A DNA stretch of 38,301 nt from Pseudobdellovibrionaceae bacterium (lineage in GTDB: Bacteria; Bdellovibrionota; Bdellovibrionia; Bdellovibrionales; Bdellovibrionaceae): NCBI GenBank assembly GCA_947449255.1, contig CANFQX010000022.1:1-38301 (forward strand). The letters run 5' to 3'. How positions within the stretch are numbered: position 1 is the stretch's first letter; every line of letters begins with the position of its first letter. Shown here in pieces: positions 24,155-32,724 of this stretch. Under the pieces are notes generated by a model. That model was given only the letters and a program-made list of their open reading frames with translations. It did no database searches and had not been told where the DNA came from. A program made the position numbers and the translations under genes.

Positions 24155-24928
24155 CTAATTCATGTACATGCCACCATTGACGGAGAGGGTCTGTCCAGTG
24201 ATATATTTTGATTCATCACTGATCAGAAATCTCACGGCCTGGGCAACATCAGTTCCTTCGCCAATTTTATTGAGCGGAATTTTTTCAAGAATTTTTGCTT
24301 TGACCTCTTCAGGCAAAACATCGGTCATCTCAGTGGAAATATATCCAGGCGCAACATTGTTGGCGCGAATATTTCGCGAGGCAAATTCCAAAGCCACAGA
24401 TTTAGTCAAAGCAATGGTTCCTGCTTTTGAAGCCGCATAATTTGCCTGCCCAGCGTTGCCAGTTTGGCCGATCACAGAGGTGATATTTACGATAGAGCCC
24501 CTGCGTGCTTTCATCATTGATTTTGTGAAGGCTTTGGTGACAAGAAAAGTTCCACGAAGATTTGTGGTGATCACAGAGTCAAAATCCTCGGCCTTCATTC
24601 TGATCAAAAGCTGATCTTTAGTGATTCCTGCATTGTTCACAAGGCCATCAACTTCAGGCCATTTTTCAAGAATATGAGCTACGGCCTCATTGACCGATTG
24701 TTCACTGGAAACGTCCATCTTGATATAAAAATGGCCTTCGCCAGTTAAGGACTGCGCCACGAGTTGTGCAGATTCTTCCCTGGATGAATATGTGAACGCG
24801 ACCTGCGCACCTTCTTCAGCCAATAATTTAACGATGGAGGCACCAATTCCACGGCTGCCACCAGTTACAACAATCTTTTTTCCCTGAAGAGAATTTCTAT
24901 TCAAATTCTGCTCTGAACTTTCTTGCAT
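24155..24928 (-). CDS. fabG: 3-oxoacyl-ACP reductase
   Basis: NADPH-dependent short-chain dehydrogenase, 257 residues from ATG 24928, catalysing the first reduction of each elongation cycle. The cofactor motif TGGSRGIG lies at 22-29, NNAG at 98-101, N124 in the LRG segment, and the Ser-Tyr-Lys triad is S151, Y164, K168 (YAASK). The frame also opens at ATG 24946, but the start at 24928 has AGGA 8 bases upstream. A polar 13-residue tail precedes the first beta strand, a small extension over E. coli FabG. It lies between fabD (55 bases) and acpP (64 bases). Confidence 0.95.
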   Translation of the reverse strand: MQESSEQNLNRNSLQGKKIVVTGGSRGIGASIVKLLAEEGAQVAFTYSSREESAQLVAQSLTGEGHFYIKMDVSSEQSVNEAVAHILEKWPEVDGLVNNAGITKDQLLIRMKAEDFDSVITTNLRGTFLVTKAFTKSMMKARRGSIVNITSVIGQTGNAGQANYAASKAGTIALTKSVALEFASRNIRANNVAPGYISTEMTDVLPEEVKAKILEKIPLNKIGEGTDVAQAVRFLISDESKYITGQTLSVNGGMYMN

Positions 24929-25001
24929 ATTTTGCGTCCTATGCATGCTCGTATTCTTTTCAGCAAACTTTGACCGAACTCAAGGTAAACCTCAAGAAAA
25001 T

Positions 25002-25976
25002 TTAATGACTCGAAGCTTTCAAATGCTCTTCGATCGTTTTTATTTCTTCGATCGTTGATGTGGTCATCACTTTAAAATATTCAGAATCAATTTTTTTTAT
25101 TAATCCCTGAATAACTTTACCAGCGCCGCACTCGATCATTTGCGAGTGCTCTGCCGCTTTAAGAGTGTTCATGCTCTGAGTCCACAACACTGGAGCTGAA
25201 ACTTGTCTGATTAAGTTTTCACGCAAAATTAGGCCGTCAGTTTCAAGCTTTGCATGAAAGTTTTGAACGATTGGAAAGGCCGCTCTTTTAAATTCCATCG
25301 CCGTCAGCACAAGGCGCATTGTCTCTTCGGCCGGCTTCATCATCTCACAATGAAAAGGGGCAGAAACTGTCAATGGAATTAATTTTGCACGCCTTGGAGC
25401 TTCGGCCCAGATGGATTCAGGTTTAAAATTATTTTTCAACCAATCAATTGCTTTTGCAGAGCCACTGATGACGATTTGCCCCGGGCAATTGAAATTAGCA
25501 GGGGATAAAGGACCAAATCCAGAGTTTTTAACTGCATACTGACAGAGGGTCTGAACCTGATCAGCATCCAAGCCTAAGACGGCTAGCATTCCACCCTGAC
25601 CCACGGGAACTGCGGATTGCATCGCTTGACCTCTGGTTCTGACAGCCTGGATGGCATGATCAAAGCGGATCACATCAGCGGCGACCAAGGCCGCATATTC
25701 ACCAATAGAATGTCCCGCAGCAGATTGAATTTTAATATGAAATTCACGCGCCAACACACGTTGTGTCGCTGTTGATACAGCCAAGAGGGCAGGTTGGGTG
25801 TTTTCCGTGAGAGCGAGATCTTCTTCAGAGCCCTGAAAGCAAAGTTTTTTGATGTCAAATTTTAAGGCTTCAGAGGCCTCTTCGAAAGTTTCTTTTGCAA
25901 CTCTAAAGTTTTCAAATAAAAAACGGCCCATGCCAGGTTGTTGACTGCCTTGCCCTGGAAATACCAATGTAAACAT
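25002..25976 (-). CDS. fabD: Malonyl-CoA:ACP transacylase
   Basis: The 324-residue enzyme loads malonyl groups from CoA onto ACP. The N-terminal FPGQGSQ (6-12) and the nucleophile elbow GHSIG with S90 are present. R115 in the RTRGQAMQ block anchors the malonyl carboxylate, and H209 in SAPFHC completes the dyad. Length is close to the usual 310. The start is ATG 25976 with AAGG about 7 bases upstream; only 3 bases separate it from the fabH stop. Confidence 0.96.
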   Translation of the reverse strand: MFTLVFPGQGSQQPGMGRFLFENFRVAKETFEEASEALKFDIKKLCFQGSEEDLALTENTQPALLAVSTATQRVLAREFHIKIQSAAGHSIGEYAALVAADVIRFDHAIQAVRTRGQAMQSAVPVGQGGMLAVLGLDADQVQTLCQYAVKNSGFGPLSPANFNCPGQIVISGSAKAIDWLKNNFKPESIWAEAPRRAKLIPLTVSAPFHCEMMKPAEETMRLVLTAMEFKRAAFPIVQNFHAKLETDGLILRENLIRQVSAPVLWTQSMNTLKAAEHSQMIECGAGKVIQGLIKKIDSEYFKVMTTSTIEEIKTIEEHLKASSH

Positions 25977-25979
25977 ATT

Positions 25980-26972
25980 TTAATACCTTAATAGAACAGA
26001 TCCTGAAGTAAGACCGGCTCCAAATGCTGTTAAAAGAATTTGCTGGCCTCTTTGGATCTTGCCATTTTTTACGGCCCAGTCAAAGGCGATAGGAATTGTT
26101 GCCGCCGAAGTGTTTCCCGTTTCATTGAGATAGACAACCATGCGGTCCATAGGGAATTTAAACTGATCAGCCACAGCCTCGATGATTCGCTTGTTGGCTT
26201 GGTGTGGAACGACCCAATCAATTTGATCAGGATTTACTTGATTGTGCTCCATCGCCTCTTTGCAGCAGGCGGCCATGGTGCGAACTGCATTTTTGAAGAT
26301 CTCGCGACCCTTCATTTGAACAAAGTTCTTGTTCTCATCCGGCGTTTCGGAGGTGGACAACAAGCTGCCATTGCCTTGTAGAGTCAGAAGCTCTGACAGA
26401 CCGCCATCCGCATGCATATGACTGCTTGCGATAACATTTTTATCCGTAGATTCAGCTCTAGAAACGACCCATGCGCCAGCGCCATCGCCGAAAAGAATGC
26501 AAGTTTCTCGATCTTTATAATTGATATAACGGTGGAGGACTTCTGCACCCACAACAAGAATATTTTTATAGACTCCCGTGCGGATAAATTGGTCTGCAAT
26601 TGAAATTGAATAAATAAAGCCAGAACAGGCGGCATTTAGATCAAAGGCCATTATATTAGAACAGCCCAACTTATGCTGTAAGTAGCAAGCTGTCGAGGGC
26701 ATTTGTCGGTCGCCCGATACAGTGCCCACAATGATCAAGTCGATATCTGATGGTGTGAGTTTAGCGTCTTCAAGAGCTTTCTGAGAAGCTAAGAGACAGA
26801 GATCTGAAGTGGCCTGATCTGGCGCCGCTATGTGGCGGCGTTCAATCCCAGTGCGTTCAACTATCCATTGATCATTGGTATCCACCATTTGCTCAAGATC
26901 CTTATTAGAAAGGATCTTTTCTGGAAGATATGAACCTACACCTGCTACTCGAGATCGATAAAGTCCTACCAT
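25980..26972 (-). CDS. fabH: 3-oxoacyl-ACP synthase III
   Basis: The protein initiates fatty acid synthesis by condensing acetyl-CoA (or another short acyl-CoA) with malonyl-ACP. The Cys-His-Asn triad is C116 (AACSGF), H257 (PHQAN) and N287 (NETGNTS), and the final GAGLTSGSVL block is intact. Length is 330 residues from ATG 26972. The frame stays open to 27038, which would overlap rpmF by 47 bases. ATG 26972 lies 19 bases after the rpmF stop and matches the usual FabH N-terminus, so it is preferred. In most bacteria plsX stands between rpmF and fabH; here it does not. Confidence 0.95.
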   Translation of the reverse strand: MVGLYRSRVAGVGSYLPEKILSNKDLEQMVDTNDQWIVERTGIERRHIAAPDQATSDLCLLASQKALEDAKLTPSDIDLIIVGTVSGDRQMPSTACYLQHKLGCSNIMAFDLNAACSGFIYSISIADQFIRTGVYKNILVVGAEVLHRYINYKDRETCILFGDGAGAWVVSRAESTDKNVIASSHMHADGGLSELLTLQGNGSLLSTSETPDENKNFVQMKGREIFKNAVRTMAACCKEAMEHNQVNPDQIDWVVPHQANKRIIEAVADQFKFPMDRMVVYLNETGNTSAATIPIAFDWAVKNGKIQRGQQILLTAFGAGLTSGSVLLRY

Positions 26973-26991
26973 GGAGTTACCTAACTTTGAA

Positions 26992-27177
26992 TTATTTAGC
27001 TGCGCTGATTTGCTTGCCTTTATAGTACAAAGCGCCATCTGCGCCTTTGCTTGCGCGATGTGGACGAATTAGTTCGCCTGTTTTTTTCTCAACAGCAACT
27101 GCTGGAGCTGACAAGCCGTCATGTGAACGGCGCATATCACGACGAGAGCGAGATGTTTTCTTCTTAGGAGTTGGCAT
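26992..27177 (-). CDS. rpmF: 50S ribosomal protein L32
   Basis: The 61-residue basic protein belongs to the large ribosomal subunit. The N-terminal [21 protein letters not shown] is the L32 signature. No Cys is present, so it is the zinc-free form. Start ATG 27177 with AGAGGT upstream. The yceD-rpmF-fab order is the widely conserved arrangement linking ribosome and membrane lipid synthesis. Confidence 0.97.
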   Translation of the reverse strand: MPTPKKKTSRSRRDMRRSHDGLSAPAVAVEKKTGELIRPHRASKGADGALYYKGKQISAAK

Positions 27178-27275
27178 TTCTAACCTCTTTTAAAGTTCAA
27201 ATAGAGTTCGAATCTTCATAGATTCTTACACAGGAAGTTGGGTAATGTATCTAAAGCACAATAAAAATCAAGCGT

Positions 27276-27830
27276 TTAATTGATTTTGATGTTCTTTAAA
27301 GTTGCAAAAGGGCTCTGTGGCTTTTCCGGAGGCATCTCTTCAGTGTAGCTAAAACTGCGTCCTGCAACGGGAATTTCACATATTGAGCAATTGCCATCCT
27401 CATTTTCTGGGCCTGCTGGATTAAAAGGTGCAGCAAGAGCAATCACTTCATGAATAAATTCGCCCGCATCAAAATGCAGCCCCTCGTATTCTAAGGATTC
27501 GGTGCCGTTGTCTGGCAAATCGCTGACATGGTTCACTTTTGAGTATTTACCGCCGCGAGGATGACTCTGTTTTGGAATCAATATTTCGTGAAATTTTTCG
27601 TTAATAGGAAAAGCAATGCTAATTCCGCAGCGAGAGCACTCTTCAGGAAGCTTCGTCTTCACAGAGCCTGAAAGGTCAAAATCTTTGGTCGTAATTGGTT
27701 TAATGAAAAATTCAATATGGAACTCAGCTTTACCAATAAGATCAGCCAAAATGACCGCGATGTCCTTGGTTTGATTGTTCCAGGTGTAAGAATGCCCCTC
27801 TTCGGGAATATCAGCTAGATTAATTTTCAT
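27276..27830 (-). CDS. yceD: YceD/DUF177 family protein
   Basis: First gene of the fab operon, 184 residues. DUF177 proteins are almost always found just before rpmF. The family is linked to ribosomal RNA processing in plants and bacteria, but the exact job is not settled. Seen here: the conserved ECSRC (C65, C68) in the middle, a second CxxC (C148, C151, NCSIC) near the C-terminus, and a terminal PFATLKNIKIN close to the family ending. Two CxxC pairs could bind one zinc ion, an inference. The start is ATG 27830 with GGAG about 7 bases upstream; a 98-base gap separates it from rpmF. Confidence 0.9.
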   Translation of the reverse strand: MKINLADIPEEGHSYTWNNQTKDIAVILADLIGKAEFHIEFFIKPITTKDFDLSGSVKTKLPEECSRCGISIAFPINEKFHEILIPKQSHPRGGKYSKVNHVSDLPDNGTESLEYEGLHFDAGEFIHEVIALAAPFNPAGPENEDGNCSICEIPVAGRSFSYTEEMPPEKPQSPFATLKNIKIN

Positions 27831-28333
27831 AGAGTATCTCCAAGCAAAGAGGCTTATTTAATAGATTTGGAGCGCCAGGTCAATATTTCTTTTCGGAGGG
27901 GCTTTGCTTTAACTGGAATCTCTTTTCATAAAGGTACGCCGCCGAGCTCAATGAAAAATAGACCGAGGCCTGTGTGAGTATCGTCAATATTGGACAGTCA
28001 TTCAAAAACCTGAAAATTAACTAGGTATATGACAAGCCCTCATTTTGCATTCAAGCCATCACCATGGTGGTGGCTCTCAATCAATGTCCCTAAGTTCTTT
28101 ACTCGCAAGATCACGCCAAAATTGGGCACTTTCGGCGTGACTGCAGGCCAGTCTGCGGCCCATAGCAACAGGCCCAACACTCTCAAGTCTGTTTTAATGC
28201 TCTTGAGTTTATGGCCCCACAGCGTTTTAAGGTCTTATTTTCCAGGCATGGCTCTTGCAAGGTTAGTGTTGAAAATAACAGTTTTGATCATGTAAGGAAT
28301 CAACCTTACTAAGGCTGTAAAGAGGGATTAAAA
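27831..28333. other. Long intergenic region with several dyad symmetries
   Basis: About 500 bases between the divergent yceD operon and a small secreted protein gene. One open frame (28029-28295 plus) has no Shine-Dalgarno, and I do not believe it is a gene. Several dyads stand out: a near-perfect palindrome 28054-28075 with one G-T pair; the stem TCACGCC 28111-28117 with GGCGTGA 28134-28140; and CTCAAG 28182-28187 with CTTGAG 28202-28207, enclosed by CCATA about 28160 and TATGG about 28211. This could be a structured RNA or a compound regulatory region. Promoters for both neighbours must lie here. Confidence 0.5.
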
Positions 28334-28729
28334 ATGAAATTGACACTGAAGCAAGTTTTCACCGCTATGATTGCTACTTTCGCATTATCTAATGTTTGGG
28401 CTGCTGCAAATATTTATACCTGCAATCAAGTCAAAGGCTCTGGTCAGGTTGAAATTCGTATTCAACACCCATCTATGTTGTCAGGAAAATATGTGAAGCT
28501 TTCGGATCTTCGTGATGGTGGGCATGGACCTAAATATGATTATGATGCGGTCTCATTGGATCAAGTGCCGGCTGGCATGCCAGAAGGTTCCTATGTGCTT
28601 GCGACCACCGGAATGTTGGGGCTGATCTTAGACGTAAATATGTACAGTGGTGTTCCCCAGGCTTATGCTGCTGAGGCAGAACATAATAGCACAGAGGCCT
28701 CTAGAATTTATCAATGCCAGTTGAAATAG
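28334..28729 (+). CDS. Small secreted hypothetical protein with two Cys
   Basis: The 131-residue protein has a signal peptide (about 1-24, SNVWAAA before NIYTC). Its mature part of about 107 residues has a cysteine near each end (C30 and C128), probably one disulfide closing the fold. The composition is Gly- and Tyr-rich and beta-prone. No known domain is recognised. Shine-Dalgarno GAGGG lies about 7 bases before ATG 28334. It is probably monocistronic, with a stable hairpin 108 bases after the stop (28837-28860). It shares size class and two-Cys layout with the protein at 12936-13319, but the sequences do not look related. Confidence 0.75.
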   Translation: MKLTLKQVFTAMIATFALSNVWAAANIYTCNQVKGSGQVEIRIQHPSMLSGKYVKLSDLRDGGHGPKYDYDAVSLDQVPAGMPEGSYVLATTGMLGLILDVNMYSGVPQAYAAEAEHNSTEASRIYQCQLK

Positions 28730-29031
28730 ACTTCATCAAGTTCTTTCTAGAATCAGCCATTAATTCAGGGTGATAGTTTTACTTATCACCAAGATAATTT
28801 AAGAAAAAATTAAAAGGCTCCCACAAATAAGAGTTTGCCTGCATGCAAAATCATGCGGGCGATCGCATCCTTGAATCCTTGCCCCCTGTTCCCGCCCTCT
28901 CTCTTTGAGAATCTCATTTTAAGAATTTCTTTTTTAAACTCAATGTAGTGATTTACATAGAAAATAAAAAGGAGGCTCTTTAATAAAAATCTAATATCGT
29001 ATAGTATTTTACATTGGGGGGGCAGACACTC
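28730..29031. other. Intergenic region with hairpin and G-run leader
   Basis: No gene is seen. A stable stem GCCTGCATG / CATGCGGGC (28837-28845 with 28852-28860, one G-T pair, 6-base loop) is not followed by a T run, so its role as terminator of the preceding gene is doubtful. The AT-rich stretch 28920-29015 probably holds the promoter of the following large gene. Seven G (29016-29022) sit 9 bases before its ATG and may act as a Shine-Dalgarno. Confidence 0.45.
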
Positions 29032-31317
29032 ATGGCGCTAAATGTAAAAAAAAGCAACGCGCTTTTTTCAATTATTATTCTTATTGGCTTTACATTGATT
29101 TTTTTTCAAAATGCCACTTATAGCGGGCCGAATATGATTCTAGGGAAGATCGATGCCATCTCAAAATTAGATGATGGCTTTTATTATGTCACAGGATGGG
29201 CATGTCAAAAGGATGTACCAAGATCTATCGGCGTCCATATTTATTTAGATCGATCGGCCTATGCGGTTCCATTGCAAGGGACTTTAATTCTTAAGGGTGA
29301 GGCCAACCTCCCTCACGAGAGCTCAGTGAGCATTGCCTGTGGAAACAAGATTTCACACCGATTTAAGATTAAATTAGATAATTATATTATGACTCAATAT
29401 AAAGGCCAGCTTCATCAGGTTTATGTTCATGGCCTGAGGGTTCTAGGAGGCCCAGAGATTGAAAATTCGGCCTTAGAAAATTCTGGAATGTTCAATTTAC
29501 CGGCGCAAGAGACACCAGGTTGTATGCACTCACTGCTAGCCGCAGGTAAAGAATTGCGAAGTGCATATCCCACTGGATTTCAGCAGGCCCAAAATGACGA
29601 ATGGATATATGACGCTTGGGTTTGGCGGGAGAACCCCAATGTTAACTCTAATCATAGTGTATCAATTATTAAAACGAAAGATCTGAAAAACTGGTACAAC
29701 CTCTGTGGAGAGCTGCTTACTCTTCCGATCACTGTTAAATCACCAGTCGTCATCGATCAGACTGTGATGCACGGAGGTCTTCTCAATAGACTATATCTCG
29801 GATTTGACAATAATAAATATCCCATCGTTTCTTACCAAAAATACGAGAAGCCTGAGAGCGAAGATTTAAAAAAAGAAGCCCCTACTCAGGTCTATGATGC
29901 GCAATTTAATGGAAAAGAATTTATTATTAATCAAATGACAAACTGGAAATCAAGAGATGCTTTAGAGGGTGGTGGATCGTTGCCGCACACTGATCATTCA
30001 ATCAGCTTCGGAGCCGTGACATTGATAAATGGGCAACTTGTTCAATCTTTTACCCCCTCTGACATAGATCTTAATAATCCTTTGGCCCTTCCGAAAAAAG
30101 GCAATTGGACACTAGACAACGCACAGCCTTCGCTCTCCGCGACTGCCCAAAAAGCGCCTTTCATTGATGACATCTTTTATAATTCGGGCAACCTCATTAA
30201 GCTTGGAACCGAGGCTGATGCACTAGAAAATCGTGTCCTAAAAAATCTAGTTTTTACAAAAAAAACAAAGCGGCCTCGCTTTGATGAGCGTTGGGTAATG
30301 TTAAGAGGAGATTGGTTGGGAGAAGGACAACACAGGGGCGGTGTTTTTGATCGGTTTAATAGAAAATTTGTAATTCATCTTAATAATTTTGATAATATTT
30401 TTTATTTTGGTCCAGGCACAGCTCCACTTTGGCCGCTTGTTGGTGATTGGGATCAAGATGGCAAGGACACTATCGGTGTCGAAACCCCTAAACTAATAAG
30501 TTCCCCAGCTTCATTCAAGCGTTATTTTAAAAACTCCCTAGCGGGAGGTACTGCCGACAATGTGAGTGGTAGCTCAAAAATTATTGATGGAACTTCAATT
30601 TGGCATGCCAATTCACCCAGTCTAAATTATCAACTAAAATATGAAGCACTCAACTCCAACCGCGATTATGCCTATAGTTGCGAAGGCACACAACTTGGCA
30701 CACGCACTGATCCCGATATTTTTGATGTAAGTGGTAAACTTATTGGGGGAACCACTTTTTGTAGAGATAATTTTTTGTCAAAGTTAGTCTTATGGGAGTT
30801 GTCCGGAAATGTTTGGAATCGGTCTGAGATCGATGATTTATGGTCGGGAAGTAGTGCTGATATCGATTTTATGGTTTTTAAGGACAAGCTCATTGTTGCC
30901 TATTATAACAAAGATCGATACGTCACTGTTGCTATACGATCGCGCAATGGTGGCCAATGGGCCATTCAACCTCTTTCAGACTCCAAGTTCGAAGGATGGG
31001 ACGCTCATAACTACCTCAAACTTGAAGTCGATGAAAATCACGATATTCATCTATCAGGGAACATGCACGCAGAACCACTTAATTATTGGCGATCCTCAGG
31101 CTTGAATACAAATTTTAAACGTTATTCAACCATGGTTACCAAACTCGATGAGCTACAAGTTACCTATCCATCCTTTTCAAGAACGCCAGATGGTAAGCTT
31201 CTATTTTCTTATCGTAAGGGTAAAAGTGGCGGAGGCAGTTGGATTTATAATGAATATAATATTCGAACCAAATCTTGGATACGCTTTTTAGACAAAGAAT
31301 TATTTGCTGACCACTGA
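29032..31317 (+). CDS. Exported BNR_4-type beta-propeller protein with FG-GAP-like insert
   Basis: The 761-residue protein has a signal or anchor segment (about 6-26). An N-terminal beta domain (about 38-155) carries the GWAC motif followed by a SIGVHIYL strand. The next section (about 165-360) has BNR-like propeller strands. Two FG-GAP-like repeats follow (about 420-490), with GDWLGEGQHRGGVF and GDWDQDGKDTIGVE, the second with the calcium-loop pattern D-x-D-x-D/G. The C-terminal section (about 525-750) matches BNR_4 proteins: DAHNYLKLEVD, HLSGNMH, TYPSF and FSYRKGKSGGGSW. BNR_4 propellers include putative polysaccharide lyases and sialidase-like enzymes, so a surface glycan-acting role is possible but unproven. 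The start is ATG 29032; TTG 29014 is less likely. It appears monocistronic. Confidence 0.75.
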   Translation: MALNVKKSNALFSIIILIGFTLIFFQNATYSGPNMILGKIDAISKLDDGFYYVTGWACQKDVPRSIGVHIYLDRSAYAVPLQGTLILKGEANLPHESSVSIACGNKISHRFKIKLDNYIMTQYKGQLHQVYVHGLRVLGGPEIENSALENSGMFNLPAQETPGCMHSLLAAGKELRSAYPTGFQQAQNDEWIYDAWVWRENPNVNSNHSVSIIKTKDLKNWYNLCGELLTLPITVKSPVVIDQTVMHGGLLNRLYLGFDNNKYPIVSYQKYEKPESEDLKKEAPTQVYDAQFNGKEFIINQMTNWKSRDALEGGGSLPHTDHSISFGAVTLINGQLVQSFTPSDIDLNNPLALPKKGNWTLDNAQPSLSATAQKAPFIDDIFYNSGNLIKLGTEADALENRVLKNLVFTKKTKRPRFDERWVMLRGDWLGEGQHRGGVFDRFNRKFVIHLNNFDNIFYFGPGTAPLWPLVGDWDQDGKDTIGVETPKLISSPASFKRYFKNSLAGGTADNVSGSSKIIDGTSIWHANSPSLNYQLKYEALNSNRDYAYSCEGTQLGTRTDPDIFDVSGKLIGGTTFCRDNFLSKLVLWELSGNVWNRSEIDDLWSGSSADIDFMVFKDKLIVAYYNKDRYVTVAIRSRNGGQWAIQPLSDSKFEGWDAHNYLKLEVDENHDIHLSGNMHAEPLNYWRSSGLNTNFKRYSTMVTKLDELQVTYPSFSRTPDGKLLFSYRKGKSGGGSWIYNEYNIRTKSWIRFLDKELFADH

Positions 31318-31425
31318 GTCGAGATTTATCCTTCTTAGCCTTGCGAGGACACTTTAATTTTTATGGTATTGCAGGTTAGACCAAGAAAATCGCAAATATT
31401 AGACATCAGGTTAAAAATGAGTGGC

Positions 31426-31454
31426 GGAGCCAATCCTGCAAGGATTTGGGCTCC
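31426..31454 (+). terminator. Strong hairpin after BNR_4 gene
   Basis: GGAGCCAATCCT (31426-31437) pairs with AGGATT-GGCTCC (31441-31454) across a 3-base loop with a two-base TG bulge, 12 pairs in all. A T-rich stretch begins about 7 bases later. It lies 109 bases after the BNR_4 stop and 100 before apt. It is probably a terminator, though the T tract is displaced; an RNA element in the apt leader is the alternative. Confidence 0.45.
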
Positions 31455-31553
31455 TGATCGTTTTGGTTGGTTCTTTTTTATTTTGTGTTGCTTGCGCAAG
31501 GAGACGTGCCGTTTTTTTTTGCGCCTACTTTCAAACACAGGTAATCTGCATGG

Positions 31554-32057
31554 ATGGATCTAAAAAAACAAATTCGCGAAATACCGAACTTTCCCATTCC
31601 AGGAGTCTCTTTTAAAGACATAGCTCCGCTGCTTAGTGATTCAGAGGCCTTAGAGTTTATTGCCAAAAACTTAGTGACCCCAGAGCAGCTCTTAGAGATC
31701 GACCACTTTGTTGGCATTGAATCTCGAGGCTTTATTTTGGCGATGCTTTTGGCTGCTGTTCATAAAAAGGGCTTTATTCCGATCCGAAAATCAGGAAAAT
31801 TGCCACCCCCCATTTTAGCTAGAAGTTATTCTCTGGAATACGGCCAGGCCAAGATTGAAATGGCGCCAGGAAACGGGGAGCGGGTTTTTATCATCGATGA
31901 TGTTCTAGCCACGGGTGGCACTTTGCAAGCAGCCATTGATTTAGCCCAAGAGGCTGGTTTTTTAGTCCAAGCCGTTGCGGTTCTCATCAATTTAAAATTT
32001 CTGAATCAAATGCGTTTTAATAACAGTGAGGTTTTTTCCCTTGTACAGTATGAATAG
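31554..32057 (+). CDS. apt: Adenine phosphoribosyltransferase
   Basis: The 167-residue enzyme makes AMP from adenine and PRPP, the purine salvage step. The PRPP-binding loop VFIIDDVLATGGTL (111-124) is complete. ESRGF (56-60) is the second conserved block, and NFPIPGVSFKDIAPLL (12-27) the N-terminal signature of bacterial Apt. Length is close to the usual 170-180. The start is ATG 31554; the Shine-Dalgarno is weak (AGG well upstream). The last codons overlap the next gene by 8 bases, so the two are coupled. The neighbour produces adenine, which this enzyme recycles. Confidence 0.95.
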   Translation: MDLKKQIREIPNFPIPGVSFKDIAPLLSDSEALEFIAKNLVTPEQLLEIDHFVGIESRGFILAMLLAAVHKKGFIPIRKSGKLPPPILARSYSLEYGQAKIEMAPGNGERVFIIDDVLATGGTLQAAIDLAQEAGFLVQAVAVLINLKFLNQMRFNNSEVFSLVQYE

Positions 32058-32694
32058 CTTTCAACAAAATTTACTCTTGTGGCAAAAAATGGCGGTTCAA
32101 GCCGCTGCTCAATTTTCTGGTCCATCTTTTGGGCGAGATGCCATCATTATGGCCTTACCGAGCGAGTCCAATGGACTCTTTGAAGATCTCAATATTCCTA
32201 TTTTTTACAGCGGCGTAGGCAAGGTCAATGCCACTCTCACAGCGGCTCAGGTTATTGCTAGCACACAATGCCAACGCATTATTAACTTGGGCAGTGCGGG
32301 GAGTTCAAAATTTGTGACTCACAGTCTCATTGAATGCAGTGGGTTCGTGCAGAGAGATATGGATTTAACGCCCCTTGGATTTAAGTTGGGCGTGACACCT
32401 CTTGATGAAATTTCAGACCTGATTGAAGGAACACCGTTCACGAGCCATTTACCTAAAGGCATTTGTGGATCCGGGGACAGTTTCGAAGTGGGGCCTTCCA
32501 AGGTGCCTTGTGATCTTGTCGATATGGAAAGCTATGCCCTGGCAAAAGTGGCTAAGAAACTTGGGGTCGAATTTATTTCATTTAAATATATCACCGATGG
32601 GGCTGATGAATCTGCACACAGAGACTGGAGCGCAAACTTAAACTCTGGGGCCATTGCGCTTTTTGATTTATACAAAACCCATCTTAAGGTCTAG
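32050..32694 (+). CDS. Purine nucleosidase, MTA/SAH nucleosidase-like
   Basis: The protein has 214 residues from ATG 32050. It belongs to the PNP/MTAN fold: YSGVGKVNATL (53-63), INLGSAGSS (78-86) for phosphate or ribose binding, VDMES with E160 (the MExx ribose-binding Glu), and ITDGAD with D183, the expected general acid. MTA/SAH nucleosidases release adenine from methylthioadenosine or S-adenosylhomocysteine. Overlap with apt by the sequence ATGAATAG means the freed adenine can be turned straight into AMP. The frame continues upstream to 32026 inside apt. ATG 32050 is preferred because the start and the apt stop overlap in the usual coupled fashion. Exact substrate (MTA, SAH, 5'-deoxyadenosine or another nucleoside) is not certain. 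Confidence 0.85.
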   Translation: MNSFQQNLLLWQKMAVQAAAQFSGPSFGRDAIIMALPSESNGLFEDLNIPIFYSGVGKVNATLTAAQVIASTQCQRIINLGSAGSSKFVTHSLIECSGFVQRDMDLTPLGFKLGVTPLDEISDLIEGTPFTSHLPKGICGSGDSFEVGPSKVPCDLVDMESYALAKVAKKLGVEFISFKYITDGADESAHRDWSANLNSGAIALFDLYKTHLKV

Positions 32695-32724
32695 CAATCT
32701 TAGTCCTGACATATCCTGCGGACC

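Noticed and set aside
28029-28295. 88-codon open frame on the plus strand
   Set aside because: No Shine-Dalgarno, odd composition (three Trp in a row) and overlap with the dyad cluster; a chance frame is more likely.
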